From contig NZ_POUC01000040.1 of assembly GCF_002891435.1 (NCBI RefSeq), positions 1 to 32,327 on the forward strand: 32,327 nucleotides of DNA. The letters are read 5' to 3'. Origin of the DNA: Streptomyces cahuitamycinicus. Its GTDB lineage: Bacteria > Actinomycetota > Actinomycetes > Streptomycetales > Streptomycetaceae. The position numbers were made by a program, and so were the translations under genes. Below the pieces are notes generated by a model. The model saw only the letters and a list, made by a program, of their open reading frames with translations. It was not told the origin of the DNA and did not search any database. This document shows positions 1 through 10,542 of this stretch, one piece after another. How positions within the stretch are numbered: position 1 is the stretch's first letter; each line of letters begins with the position of its first letter.

Positions 1-830
1 ACCGCCCCCTGTTCACCGCCCTGGTGCGCGCCCTGCCCGCCGGGCTGCTGCTGCTCGCCCTCGCCCGGGTGCTGCCGCGCGGTGCCTGGTGGTGGAAGGC
101 GGCGGTGCTCGGCGCGCTGAACATCGGCGCCTTCTTCCCACTGCTGTTCCTCTCCGCCTACCGGCTGCCCGGCGGTCTGGCGGCGGTCGTCGGCTCGGCC
201 GGGCCGCTGTTCGTGGCCGGCCTCTCCGTACTGCTGCTCGGGCAGCGGCCGTCGGCGCGCACGCTGGTGACCGGGGCCGTGGCCGCGTTCGGCGTCAGCC
301 TCGTCGTGCTGAAGGCGGCCGGGTCCCTGGACACGCTCGGTGTGCTGGCGGCCGTCGCCTCCACGGCGTCGATGTCGACCGGCACCGTGCTCACCCAGCG
401 CTGGGGCCGCCCCGAGGGCGTCGGACCGCTGGCCCTCACCGGCTGGCAGCTGACCGCGGGAGGCCTGCTGATCGCACCGCTCGCCTTCCTGGTGGAAGGT
501 GCGCCCCCGGCACTCGACGGCCCGGCGGTCGGCGGCTACCTCTACCTCGCCGTCGCGAACACGGCCCTCGCGTACTGGCTGTGGTTCCGTGGCATCGGCC
601 GCATGACCGCCACCCAGGTCACCTTCCTCGGCCCGCTCTCCCCCCTGACCGCGGCCGTCGTCGGCTGGGCGGCACTCGGGCAGACGCTGACGCCGGTGCA
701 ACTGGCCGGCATGGGCCTGGCGTTCGGCGCGACGGTGGCGGGGCAGTTCGTCACCCGGCCGTCGCGAACCCCCGGCCCGGCGGGGAGGAACGCCGCGGCG
801 GTGTCGATCGGCTCGTCCGCCCGGCGGTAG
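1..830 (+). CDS. EamA/DMT-family permease, 5' end outside window
   Basis: Integral membrane protein of the drug/metabolite transporter superfamily (EamA domain), probably an exporter of small metabolites; the substrate cannot be read from sequence. The frame is open from base 3, so the start lies to the left; about 275 residues are present. A GTG at 24 is in frame, but homologous-looking sequence (RPLFTALVRALP) precedes it, so I treat the gene as truncated by the window. Hydrophobic segments alternate with short charged loops, consistent with most of the ten-helix, two-EamA-repeat architecture: AAVLGALNIGAFFPLLFL, VVGSAGPLFVAGLSVLLLG, TLGVLAAVASTASMSTG, YLYLAVANTALAYWLWF and the last helix around LAGMGLAFGATVAGQFV. 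The hydrophilic tail after PSRTPGP is typical of the family. It converges on pepN, separated by a strong hairpin at 887-914. Confidence 0.88.
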   Translation, partial: RPLFTALVRALPAGLLLLALARVLPRGAWWWKAAVLGALNIGAFFPLLFLSAYRLPGGLAAVVGSAGPLFVAGLSVLLLGQRPSARTLVTGAVAAFGVSLVVLKAAGSLDTLGVLAAVASTASMSTGTVLTQRWGRPEGVGPLALTGWQLTAGGLLIAPLAFLVEGAPPALDGPAVGGYLYLAVANTALAYWLWFRGIGRMTATQVTFLGPLSPLTAAVVGWAALGQTLTPVQLAGMGLAFGATVAGQFVTRPSRTPGPAGRNAAAVSIGSSARR

Positions 831-886
831 GCCCGGGCGAGTGGGGCCGGCCGGGACCGGTCTCGGGTGGGTCGAGGGCAGACGAA

Positions 887-914
887 GGGGCGCCCGGCAC
901 GAGCCGGGCGCCCC
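887..914. terminator. Bidirectional terminator, 12-bp perfect stem
   Basis: A perfect 12-bp inverted repeat (GGGGCGCCCGGC and its complement) with a four-base ACGA loop. It lies between the stop codons of two convergent genes (830 on plus, 932 on minus), exactly where a shared terminator is expected. It has no long U-run, as is usual in high-GC actinomycetes. Confidence 0.85.
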
Positions 915-931
915 AACCGCTCGTGTGGCGG

Positions 932-3511
932 TTACTCCCCGGCCGCCGCGTCCGCCCGCTGCGCCCGCAGGGCGCGCTCCACGCCCGCGCGGGACTCCGA
1001 GACCAGCCGGCGCAGGGCCGCGTTCGGCTCGGCCGAGGCCAGCCAGGCGTCCGTCTTGTCCAGGGTCTCCTGGGAGACCTGGACCGTCGGGTAGAGGCCG
1101 ACGGCGATCTGCTGGGCCATCTCGTGGGAACGGGACTCCCAGATGTCCTTGACCACCTCGAAGTACCGGTCCGCGTACGGGGCGAGCACCTCGCGCTGGT
1201 CGGTCTGGACGAAGCCCCCGATGACCGCCTCCTGCACGGCGTTCGGCAGTTTGTCGGAGTCGACGACCGACGCCCACGCCTCCGCCTTGGCCTCCTCCGT
1301 CGGACGGGCCGCCCGGGCCGTGGCCGCGTGGCGCTCACCGGCGGCCGTGCGGTCACGGTCGTACTCGCCCGCGATCTCCGCCTCGTCGAACCGGCCGACC
1401 GCCGCGAGCCGCTGCACGAACGACCACCGCAGCTCCGTGTCGACGACCAGGCCCTCGATGGTCTGCGAGCCGTCCAGCAGCGCGTCCAGCACATCCAGCT
1501 GCTCGGGCGTGCGGGCCGTCGCCGCGAACGCGCGCGCCCACGCCAGCTGGTGGTCACTGCCCGGCGCCGCCGCCCGCAGGTGCGCCAGCGTCGCGTCGGT
1601 CCAGCGGGCCAGCAGCGCCTCGCGGGCGGCCGGGTCGGCGTACAGGTCGATCGCCAGCTTCACCTGGCGCTGCAGCGACTGCACGACACCGATGTCCGAC
1701 TCCTTGCCGATGCCGGACAGCACCAGGGACAGGTAGTCGCGGGCCGCGAGCTGGGCGTCGCGGGTCATGTCCCAGGCCGACGCCCAGCACAGGGCGCGCG
1801 GCAGGGAGGACTCGAAGTCGCCCAGGTGCTCCGTGACGAAGGCCAGGGACTGCTCGTCCAGACGGACCTTCGCGTACGACAGGTCGTCGTCGTTGAGCAG
1901 GATCACGGCCGGGCGACGCCTGCCCACCAGCTGCGGGACGGCCGTCAGCTCGCCGTCCACGTCCAGCTCGATGCGCTCGTCGCGGACCAGCTTGCCGCTG
2001 TCGTCGTCCAGCTCGTACAGGCCGACGGCGATCCGGTGCGGGCGCAGAGTCGGCTCGCCCTTGGCGCCGGCGGGCAGGGCCGGGGCCTCCTGGCGGATCG
2101 AGAAGGAGGTGACGACACCGTTCCCGTCCGTCTCGATCTCGGGACGCAGGACGTTGATGCCCGCCGTCTCCAGCCACGCCTTCGACCAGGCCTTCAGATC
2201 ACGGCCGGACGTCGTCTCCAGGGCGCCCAGCAGATCGGACAGGCGCGTGTTGCCGTACGCGTGCGCCTTGAAGTACGCCTGCACACCGCTGAAGAACTCG
2301 TCCTCGCCGACGTACGCGACGAGCTGCTTCAGCACGGAAGCGCCCTTCGCGTACGTGATGCCGTCGAAGTTGACGAGCACGTCGTCCAGGTCGTTGATCT
2401 CGGCCATGATCGGGTGCGTCGACGGCAGCTGGTCCTGCCGGTACGCCCACGTCTTCATGGAATTGGCGAACGTGGTCCAGGAGTGCGGCCAGCGCGACTC
2501 GGGGTGCGCCGCCTGGCAGGCGATGGAGGTGTACGTGGCGAACGACTCGTTCAGCCACAGGTCGTTCCACCACTCCATCGTCACGAGGTCGCCGAACCAC
2601 ATGTGGGCCAGCTCGTGCAGGATGGTCTCCGCGCGCACCTCGTACGCCGCGTCCGTCACCTTCGACCGGAACACGTACTGGTCACGGATGGTCACCGCGC
2701 CCGCGTTCTCCATCGCGCCCGCGTTGAACTCCGGCACGAACAACTGGTCGTACTTCTTGAACGGGTACGCGTAGTCGAACTTCTCCTGGAACCACTCGAA
2801 GCCCTGCCGGGTCACCTCGAAGATCGCGTCCGAGTCGAGGTACTCGGCGAGCGAGGGACGGCAGTAGATGCCGAGCGGGACCGACCGGCCGTCCCGCTCG
2901 TACACGCTGTGCACCGAGTGGTACGGGCCGACGATCAGCGCCGTGATGTACGTCGAGATGCGCGGCGTCGGCTCGAACTCCCAGACGTTGTCCTGCGGTT
3001 CGGGCGTCGGCGAGTTGGAGATGACCGTCCAGCCCTCGGGCGCCTTCACGGTGAACTGGAAGGTCGCCTTGAGGTCCGGCTGCTCGAAGCTCGCGAACAC
3101 CCGGCGGGCGTCCGGCACCTCGAACTGTGTGTAGAGATAAGCCTGGTCGTCGACCGGGTCGACGAACCGGTGCAGCCCCTCACCGGTGTTGGTGTACGCG
3201 CAGTCGGCGACGACCCGGAGGATGTTGCGCCCGTGAAGCAGGCCGGGCAGGGCGATCCGGGAGTCCGCGAAGACCTCGGCCGGGTCGAGGGAATCCCCGT
3301 TCAGGGTCACCTCGTGCACGGCCGGCGCCACCAGGTCGATGAACGACTCCGCGCCGTTCTCCGCCGTCACGTCGAAGCGCACCGTGGTCACCGACCGGTA
3401 GGTGCCGCCCTCCTGCGCGCCGGAGAGATCGAGCTCGATCCCGTACGACTCAACGGCGAGCAGCTGCGCCCGCTGCTGCGCCTCTTCGCGGGTCAGGTTT
3501 GTGCCAGGCAC
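932..3511 (-). CDS. pepN: Aminopeptidase N, M1 family (copy 1)
   Basis: Zinc metallopeptidase of 859 residues that removes N-terminal amino acids from peptides; cytoplasmic, since no signal peptide is visible. The exopeptidase motif GAMEN is at about residues 265-269, the zinc site HELAH at 299-303, and the third ligand is Glu322 in LNESFA, giving the canonical HExxH-x18-E spacing. The C-terminal half is the alpha-helical ERAP1-like domain. The length is the usual one for actinobacterial PepN. The start is GTG at 3511 because a GAGGAG ribosome site (3520-3525) lies eight bases upstream and the protein then begins MPGTNLTREEA; an overlapping ATG is out of frame. The stop is TAA. A paralogue of identical length and layout sits at 15797-18376. 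The gene is divergent from the DUF1203 gene across 264 bp holding two small perfect hairpins. Confidence 0.96.
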   Translation of the reverse strand: MPGTNLTREEAQQRAQLLAVESYGIELDLSGAQEGGTYRSVTTVRFDVTAENGAESFIDLVAPAVHEVTLNGDSLDPAEVFADSRIALPGLLHGRNILRVVADCAYTNTGEGLHRFVDPVDDQAYLYTQFEVPDARRVFASFEQPDLKATFQFTVKAPEGWTVISNSPTPEPQDNVWEFEPTPRISTYITALIVGPYHSVHSVYERDGRSVPLGIYCRPSLAEYLDSDAIFEVTRQGFEWFQEKFDYAYPFKKYDQLFVPEFNAGAMENAGAVTIRDQYVFRSKVTDAAYEVRAETILHELAHMWFGDLVTMEWWNDLWLNESFATYTSIACQAAHPESRWPHSWTTFANSMKTWAYRQDQLPSTHPIMAEINDLDDVLVNFDGITYAKGASVLKQLVAYVGEDEFFSGVQAYFKAHAYGNTRLSDLLGALETTSGRDLKAWSKAWLETAGINVLRPEIETDGNGVVTSFSIRQEAPALPAGAKGEPTLRPHRIAVGLYELDDDSGKLVRDERIELDVDGELTAVPQLVGRRRPAVILLNDDDLSYAKVRLDEQSLAFVTEHLGDFESSLPRALCWASAWDMTRDAQLAARDYLSLVLSGIGKESDIGVVQSLQRQVKLAIDLYADPAAREALLARWTDATLAHLRAAAPGSDHQLAWARAFAATARTPEQLDVLDALLDGSQTIEGLVVDTELRWSFVQRLAAVGRFDEAEIAGEYDRDRTAAGERHAATARAARPTEEAKAEAWASVVDSDKLPNAVQEAVIGGFVQTDQREVLAPYADRYFEVVKDIWESRSHEMAQQIAVGLYPTVQVSQETLDKTDAWLASAEPNAALRRLVSESRAGVERALRAQRADAAAGE

Positions 3512-3775
3512 GCGGTCATCTCCTCGTTATGGGTGGGTTGCGCCATCTTTCCACGGCGGATCGCCGTCAGGCGACGCCCCGGGCGTCTCCTAGGGATACC
3601 CCTCGGCGGGTGTGTCCCGGGGCCATGGGACGGCGCGGCAGGGGCCCCGCGCACCCGGCGACGACCTGAGGAATCAGCCCCTTTTTGCGGGGGTGCTCAC
3701 CTCCGGACCGGGCACGGCGGACGGAACGCGACGTCCGGATCCCGCCGGTGCCACGGCCGCGCGCGAACGAACCTG
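3512..3775. promoter_or_regulatory. Divergent intergenic region, pepN / DUF1203
   Basis: This 264-bp region separates divergent starts. Close to pepN there are two adjacent perfect inverted repeats: CGGCG-GAT-CGCCG at 3554-3566 and GACGCC-CCG-GGCGTC at 3573-3587. They fall 43-76 bp upstream of the pepN start, within reach of its promoter, and could be operator half-sites or structured leader RNA. I could not identify convincing -35/-10 boxes for either gene. Confidence 0.4.
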
Positions 3776-5640
<1,865 letters not shown>

Positions 5641-6312
5641 GTGCTGCTGCGCGGTAGGGCCCGGCGCGCCAGGGAGGCGCACGCCGCGACCGGCGACGAT
5701 CCGCGAGGTGCGGCTGATCCGCGGGGCGTGGCTGATCCGCTGAGCGGGGCCAAGGCGTCGAGCGGGGCCGGTCCCGGTCCGTCGACCGCGGCTGATCCGC
5801 CGACCGTGGCCGGTCCGATGAGCGAGGCCGATCCGCTGGACGCGGCGCAGGAGCGCCGGGTGCGGGCGGTGCTCGCGCTCGGCGGCGTGCCGCAGGCGGA
5901 CCTGCCGGACGGGGTGCAGCAGGTCCGCCTGCGGCTGCTGGAGCGGGCCGCGAGCGGCCGGGAGGCGCCGCGGGACGTCTCGGCGTGGGCGGCGGTCGTC
6001 GCCTCCAACCTGGCCATGGACTGGCACCGGGCCAAGCGCCGCCAGGAACGGCTGGGGGAGCGGCTGGCCGCCCTGCGCCAGCCGGCGCATCCCTCCGGCG
6101 AGGAGAGCAGCGTGCTGTCCGTCGCCGTCGCCCAGGGCCTGGACGAGCTGCCCGACGCCCAGCGGCAGGTCGTCGTCCTGCGCTTCTACGCCGACCTGCC
6201 GGTCCGGTCCATCGCCGAGCAGCTCGGCGTCCCGGAGGGCACGGTCAAGAGCCGGCTGCACACGGCGGTACGGGCCCTTCGCGCCCGCCTGCACGAGGAC
6301 GAGGTGGTGTGA
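5641..6312 (+). CDS. ECF-like sigma-70 family RNA polymerase sigma factor
   Basis: About 223 residues from a GTG at 5641, chosen because GAGGGGGG lies just upstream. Region 2 is recognisable around LPDGVQQVRLRLLERA and AWAAVVASNLAMDWHRAKRRQ (residues 88-135), and region 4 is clear: LDELPDAQRQVVVLRFYADL followed by the helix-turn-helix VRSIAEQLGVPEGTVKSRLH (188-207). These features are those of extracytoplasmic-function sigma factors, which direct polymerase to a small regulon. The first 65 residues are a low-complexity Ala/Gly/Pro/Asp segment with repeated ADP motifs, absent from typical family members; an alternative start is the ATG at 5818 (MSEADPLDAAQERR). The stop codon is separated by one base from the start of the membrane protein downstream, so the two are almost certainly cotranslated, the arrangement typical of a sigma factor with its regulator. 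Confidence 0.85.
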   Translation: MLLRGRARRAREAHAATGDDPRGAADPRGVADPLSGAKASSGAGPGPSTAADPPTVAGPMSEADPLDAAQERRVRAVLALGGVPQADLPDGVQQVRLRLLERAASGREAPRDVSAWAAVVASNLAMDWHRAKRRQERLGERLAALRQPAHPSGEESSVLSVAVAQGLDELPDAQRQVVVLRFYADLPVRSIAEQLGVPEGTVKSRLHTAVRALRARLHEDEVV

Positions 6313-6313
6313 C

Positions 6314-7102
6314 GTGACCGCCGAGCACGACAAGGACGGGCACAGCGAGGCCGCGCTGATGGCGGTGATCACCGGCGAGACGCCACCGGACGATGCCCTC
6401 GCGGACGACGCCTTCATGACCGAGTACCGGTCCGCGACCGCCGATATGGCGTTGCTGCGCGAGCAGCTGGGCCTCATCGGGCAGGCACTCGCCGGGCCCG
6501 AACCGGTTTCCGAACCGGTCCCTGACCAGGACCCCGAGCCCGGACCGGGGGCAGGGGGCGGCGCCTCCGTGACCCCGCTGTCCGCGCGCCGCGGCCGTCG
6601 CAAGCCCCTGGACGTGGCCCTGAAAAGCCTCGTCGCCGCCGTAGGCGCGAGTGTCGTGATCGGCATGGGCTGGCTTGTCGTCCAGAGCGGCGGCATGAGC
6701 GCCAAGGGCGACCAGGGCGCGTCGTCCGCAGCCGACGGTTCCGCCGGGCGGGAGCACGCCGGCGGGGACGCCAAGCTCGGCAACGCCGGGTATCTTGCCT
6801 GCGCCCGGATCGTCGTCGAGGGGACCGTCGCAAAGGTCGAGACCGTTCCCGGTGCCGGCCAGGACCGGATCACCCTGGACGTGACGCGCTACTACAAGCC
6901 CGACGAGGGCCGGGCGCGGATCACCTTCCCCCTGGAGACCGGCGCCGAGCCCTCGCTCCGGGCCGGTGACCACATGCTCGTCGGCGTCTCCGGCGACCAG
7001 GCCCATCCGGACGCGTGGGCGACGGGGGAGCAGGAGATCGCCCGCGAACGGGCGTGGATCACCGACGCGCTGCCCGCCTCGCGCACCCTCCCGTGCCCGT
7101 AG
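6314..7102 (+). CDS. Single-pass membrane protein, candidate anti-sigma factor
   Basis: 262 residues from a GTG that starts one base after the sigma-factor stop. Residues 1-100 are acidic and proline-rich, with possible helices (ALMAVITGE, DMALLREQLGLIGQAL); one transmembrane helix follows at about 104-125 (KSLVAAVGASVVIGMGWLVV); the C-terminal 135 residues are predicted outside the cell and contain a beta-rich segment (CARIVVEGTVAKVETVPG, ITLDVTRYYKP). Topology and operon position suggest an anti-sigma factor holding the upstream sigma factor at the membrane. However, the zinc-binding HxxxCxxC motif of ZAS anti-sigma factors is absent, so this is inference from context, and the extracytoplasmic domain is one I do not recognise. 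The stop is followed at once by a short tandem repeat and then a terminator. Confidence 0.75.
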   Translation: MTAEHDKDGHSEAALMAVITGETPPDDALADDAFMTEYRSATADMALLREQLGLIGQALAGPEPVSEPVPDQDPEPGPGAGGGASVTPLSARRGRRKPLDVALKSLVAAVGASVVIGMGWLVVQSGGMSAKGDQGASSAADGSAGREHAGGDAKLGNAGYLACARIVVEGTVAKVETVPGAGQDRITLDVTRYYKPDEGRARITFPLETGAEPSLRAGDHMLVGVSGDQAHPDAWATGEQEIARERAWITDALPASRTLPCP

Positions 7103-7150
7103 AAATGCGCCGGTAGAAACGTGCCCGTGGAAACGTGCCCGCAGGAACGG
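7098..7150. repeat. 14-bp tandem repeat over a stop codon
   Basis: Consecutive units CGTAGAAATGCGCC (7098-7111), GGTAGAAACGTGCC (7112-7125), CGTGGAAACGTGCC (7126-7139) and a degenerate fourth unit beginning CGCAGGAACGG (7140). The first unit contains the TAG stop of the membrane-protein gene. The period of 14 is not a multiple of three, so the array shifts frame and is non-coding. Confidence 0.8.
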
Positions 7151-7153
7151 CAA

Positions 7154-7183
7154 GGGGCGGGCGCCCCAACGGACGCCCGCCCC
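7154..7183. terminator. Bidirectional terminator, 10-bp stem
   Basis: A perfect 10-bp stem (GGGGCGGGCG and its complement CGCCCGCCCC) with a 10-base loop, between the convergent stops of the membrane-protein gene (7102, plus) and the secreted protease gene (7200, minus). Confidence 0.82.
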
Positions 7184-7199
7184 CAGCGCCGCGATATGA

Positions 7200-10100
7200 C
7201 TACGGCAGAACCTTCTCGATCTTCACGCTGCCCAGGCCCGCGACCGTGCCGCGCGCGTTGACCAGCTGGACCTGGCCGAAGAACTCACGCCCCTCGGGAG
7301 CGGCCGCCGCGGCGGTGACGCTGCCCGAGACCGTCGCGGAGTCGCCCGTGCCGAGCTTCACCGGTGCCGACCCCTCGACGCTGACGCTGCCGAGGGAGGG
7401 GGAGAAGAACACGTCCTGGTAGTCGTACTCCGTGGTGCCGGACGGCACCGAGTAGCCGACGACCTCGACCGAGTACTTCCCGGCGGCCGGAGAGGGGATG
7501 GAGACCGACTCCTCCGAGTCACCGTCGGCGGAGCTGCCGACCTGCGTGCCCGACGCGTCGTACACGGCGAGGTCCAGGTCAGCGGCGTTGTCCGAGACAC
7601 CGCCGATGGCGACGTCCAGCGATTTGGCGCCCGCGGGCACCTCCACCGTCGTGGTCTGCGTCTCGCCCTGCTTGATCGAGGGGCGGTTCGCCTTGGCGGA
7701 GCCCAGCGGGCCGCCCACCAGCTTGCCGTCGAGCGCGGCGAAGCCGTTGGTCACCTTCCAGGAGGCGGCGGCCGGGGCGCCCACCTTCGCCTCGGGCACG
7801 GTCACGGTCTCCGGGTCGAAGGCCGCGCCGAGGACGGCGACATCCAGCTTGTACGGGTTGTCGAGCAGCGGCGACGTACGGCGCGACTCGACCTCGATCT
7901 CCCACACGCCCGGCTGCGGGTCCGTGTACGAACGCAGGTCGGGGCGGCAGGTGTTGGCCGGGTTGGAGTAGTTCGGGTAGCAGTTGATCGTCGACGTCGG
8001 GTCGGACGGGACGCCGTACGGGTGGATGGAGATGAACCGGGTCTGGCTCTTGTCCTTCAGCCCGCTCATCGCGACCTCGAGGGTCTTCGCGCCCTCGGGG
8101 ACGGTGACGAAGTAGTGGTGCGAGCTGTTGCGCTGCACCGAGCCCTTCACCGAGGTCGTGAACTTCAGCGGCGTGGAGACCACGACCGTGCTGAGGACCT
8201 GGTGGTCGATGCCCTCGGTCTTCGGGTCGTCGACCTCCAGGATCGCGCTCTTGATGCCCGCGGACTTCGGCGCGGCCTGGACCTTGACGGTCACCGGCTT
8301 GTTCAGCGGCAGCTTCACCTCGTCGGAGCCGACGACGCGGAACGTGCCGCCCGTGTTGTTCTCGAAGTGCAGCTCGTGCCGGATCGCCTTGTCGGCGCCG
8401 GACGTACGGGTGATGGTGATCTCGTACGTCTTCTTCTGGCCGGCCTTCAGGCCGCCCTCACGGTCGTAGAGGCCCGTGCCGAAGCCCGGGGTCTTCAGGA
8501 ACTGGTCGATCGCGGTGTCGACCGGCGCCTTGACCGTGTACGCGTGCGAGGTCGCGTCGTCGCGGATGGCGTCCCAGGCGTCGGGGATGTTAATGAGGCC
8601 CACGCCCTCCTCGTACGCCTGCACACCCTTGATGTGGTCGGCGGTGGAGGTGAGGGCCGTGCGCAGGGTCGCCGGCGTGAGGTCGATCTTCTTCTGCTTG
8701 GCGGCCGAGATCAGCAGCGCCGAGGCACCGGCGGCCTGCGGGGAGGCCATCGAGGTGCCCTGGAGCATGCCGTAGCCGGCCGGCAGGGAGTAGCCCGCCT
8801 CGGCGACCGGCTGGCCCGGCATCCAGGTCTGGATGGTGTTGATCGCCGCGCCCGGGGCGACCAGGGTCGGCGTGAAGCCGCCGTCCTCACGCGGGCCGCG
8901 CGAGGAGAACGGCATCATCGCGTACTTCTTCTTCACGACCGAGCCGTAGTTGGCGGCCCAGGTGTCCTTGGAGACGGACGCGCCGACCGAGATGACCTTC
9001 TCGGCCAGGGACGGGTCGCCGATGGTGTTGGCGCCGGGGCCGGAGTTGCCCGCGGAGATCACCAGCTGGACGCCGTAGGTGTCGATGAGCCGCGTGTACA
9101 GCTCGGCGCGCGCGTTGTTGCCGTCGTTCAGCGCCGGCAGGCCGCCGATGGACATGTTGACGATGTCGACACCGCGCTTGGTGACGAGGTCGATCATGCC
9201 CTCGGTGAGCGCCACGTTGGTGCAGCCGCCGGACCAGGTGCAGGCTCGCGAGGAGACCAGCTTGGCGCCCGGGGCGGCACCGTCCATCTTCCCGCCGAAC
9301 AGGCCGTTGGCGGCGGTGATGCCGGCGACGTGCGTGCCGTGCTCGGACTCGATGACGCCGATGTTGACGAAGTCGGACTTCTTGCCGACCCAGGTGCCGC
9401 CCAGCGGGTCCATCGGGACGTCCTTGCGGATCTCCACGACGAACGGCTGCCGCTCGGCGACGTCGGTGGCCGGGTTGTCGGTGCCGAAGTACCCGACCTG
9501 GTGGCCGTCCTTGTACGGCTTCATCGGTGCGTCGTCGGCGAAGTCGTTGTTGTTGTTCAGGTCGACCCGGACCGTGCCGGCCGCCGCGTCGTAGAGCACG
9601 CCCCAGACGTCGGTGGTGTCGCCGTCCCGGTTGGCGTCGCCCGCCGCGTCACCGCCGGTGGTGTACGACTCCTTGAAGAGGCTGACGCTGTAGGAGCCCG
9701 CCGGTGCCTTCCACGACTGGCCCTGGTAGCTGAAGGCCGGGCCGGACACGGCCGAGACCATCGGGCGCCAGGTGTTGTCGTTGTCGATGATCGGGTCGGT
9801 CGCCGTCACCCAGTCGACGATCTTCCGCTCACCGGTCGTCGTCTTCTGCAGCGCCGGGTGGCCGAGGTCCACGCCGGAGTCCAGGATGCCGATGGTGACG
9901 CCGCGGCCGTCCGCCTTCGGGTGGTCCTCGACGAAGTCGACCGCTCCCGTCTCGAAGGACGGGTTGTACGGGTTCTCCGCCGGGGTCTTCTTCCCCGGCG
10001 CCGGGTACGTGCCCTTCGCCTTGGCGCCCTTGGCGGTGTCCGCGCTCGGCGTCGGGTCGTCCAGCGGGATCTCCTCGCGCAGGTCGATGCCGTGCACGGA

Positions 10101-10508
10101 GGACAGCTTGGCGGCGGCGGCGATCGCCGAGTCGGCCTTGGCCGTCGGGACGGTGGCCCGGACGTAACCGAGCTTGTCGTCGGCCCGGCCGACCGAGCCG
10201 CCCTTGACCGCGTCCAGCTGCCCGGCGACCTGCTCGGTCTTCCCGGGCGCGGTGGCGATCATCATCGTGACGGTCTTGTCGCCGTCGGCCTTGGCCTCCG
10301 CGAGCAGGTCCGCGTCGGTCGAACCGAGCTTGGCGTGCGCGGACTTGACGCTCGGCTCGACCGGCGCGTCCGCGCCCGGGCCGTCGGCGGAGAAGGCCAT
10401 CGGGATCGGCCCGGCCGCGGAGAGCGCGGCGACGAGACCGGCGGCCACGGCGATGCGTGCCACACGTCTCGGACCCGATATCTGATCGCGCGGGGTGGGA
10501 GGGGTCAT
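7200..10508 (-). CDS. Secreted S8 (subtilisin-like) serine protease
   Basis: About 1102 residues; an exported endopeptidase. The N-terminus has arginines then a hydrophobic stretch (RRVARIAVAAGLVAALSAAG) and a likely signal-peptidase site near MAFSA-DG (about residue 41). A propeptide follows (DKTVTMMIATAPGK to about 150). The catalytic triad reads Asp210 in GILDSGVD, His390 in SEHGTHVAG and Ser586 in GTSMASP, with the oxyanion Asn488 in ISAGNSG. Unusually, 180 residues separate Asp and His, holding DANRDGDTTD and DLNNNNDFAD motifs that look like calcium loops. The C-terminal 450 residues are beta-rich, with pre-peptidase C-terminal (PPC)-like repeats ending at LGSVKIEKVLP. The start at 10508 is preferred over the ATG at 10514 because AAGGG lies six bases before the former but overlaps the latter. 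A 28-bp palindrome lies upstream. Confidence 0.94.
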   Translation of the reverse strand: MTPPTPRDQISGPRRVARIAVAAGLVAALSAAGPIPMAFSADGPGADAPVEPSVKSAHAKLGSTDADLLAEAKADGDKTVTMMIATAPGKTEQVAGQLDAVKGGSVGRADDKLGYVRATVPTAKADSAIAAAAKLSSVHGIDLREEIPLDDPTPSADTAKGAKAKGTYPAPGKKTPAENPYNPSFETGAVDFVEDHPKADGRGVTIGILDSGVDLGHPALQKTTTGERKIVDWVTATDPIIDNDNTWRPMVSAVSGPAFSYQGQSWKAPAGSYSVSLFKESYTTGGDAAGDANRDGDTTDVWGVLYDAAAGTVRVDLNNNNDFADDAPMKPYKDGHQVGYFGTDNPATDVAERQPFVVEIRKDVPMDPLGGTWVGKKSDFVNIGVIESEHGTHVAGITAANGLFGGKMDGAAPGAKLVSSRACTWSGGCTNVALTEGMIDLVTKRGVDIVNMSIGGLPALNDGNNARAELYTRLIDTYGVQLVISAGNSGPGANTIGDPSLAEKVISVGASVSKDTWAANYGSVVKKKYAMMPFSSRGPREDGGFTPTLVAPGAAINTIQTWMPGQPVAEAGYSLPAGYGMLQGTSMASPQAAGASALLISAAKQKKIDLTPATLRTALTSTADHIKGVQAYEEGVGLINIPDAWDAIRDDATSHAYTVKAPVDTAIDQFLKTPGFGTGLYDREGGLKAGQKKTYEITITRTSGADKAIRHELHFENNTGGTFRVVGSDEVKLPLNKPVTVKVQAAPKSAGIKSAILEVDDPKTEGIDHQVLSTVVVSTPLKFTTSVKGSVQRNSSHHYFVTVPEGAKTLEVAMSGLKDKSQTRFISIHPYGVPSDPTSTINCYPNYSNPANTCRPDLRSYTDPQPGVWEIEVESRRTSPLLDNPYKLDVAVLGAAFDPETVTVPEAKVGAPAAASWKVTNGFAALDGKLVGGPLGSAKANRPSIKQGETQTTTVEVPAGAKSLDVAIGGVSDNAADLDLAVYDASGTQVGSSADGDSEESVSIPSPAAGKYSVEVVGYSVPSGTTEYDYQDVFFSPSLGSVSVEGSAPVKLGTGDSATVSGSVTAAAAAPEGREFFGQVQLVNARGTVAGLGSVKIEKVLP

Positions 10509-10542
10509 CGGCATCCCTTGTAGGTAAAGGAACGAGCGGGAA

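Noticed and set aside
89..3775. A very long plus-strand open frame continuing through pepN to the DUF1203 gene
   Set aside because: It is antisense to pepN and rich in Arg, Pro and Gly in compositions typical of GC-rich shadow frames. Only its last 168 codons match a family.
8022..10523. 833-codon plus-strand frame opposite the secreted protease
   Set aside because: Composition is Asp/Val/Arg-rich without domains; the minus strand has a complete catalytic triad and signal peptide.
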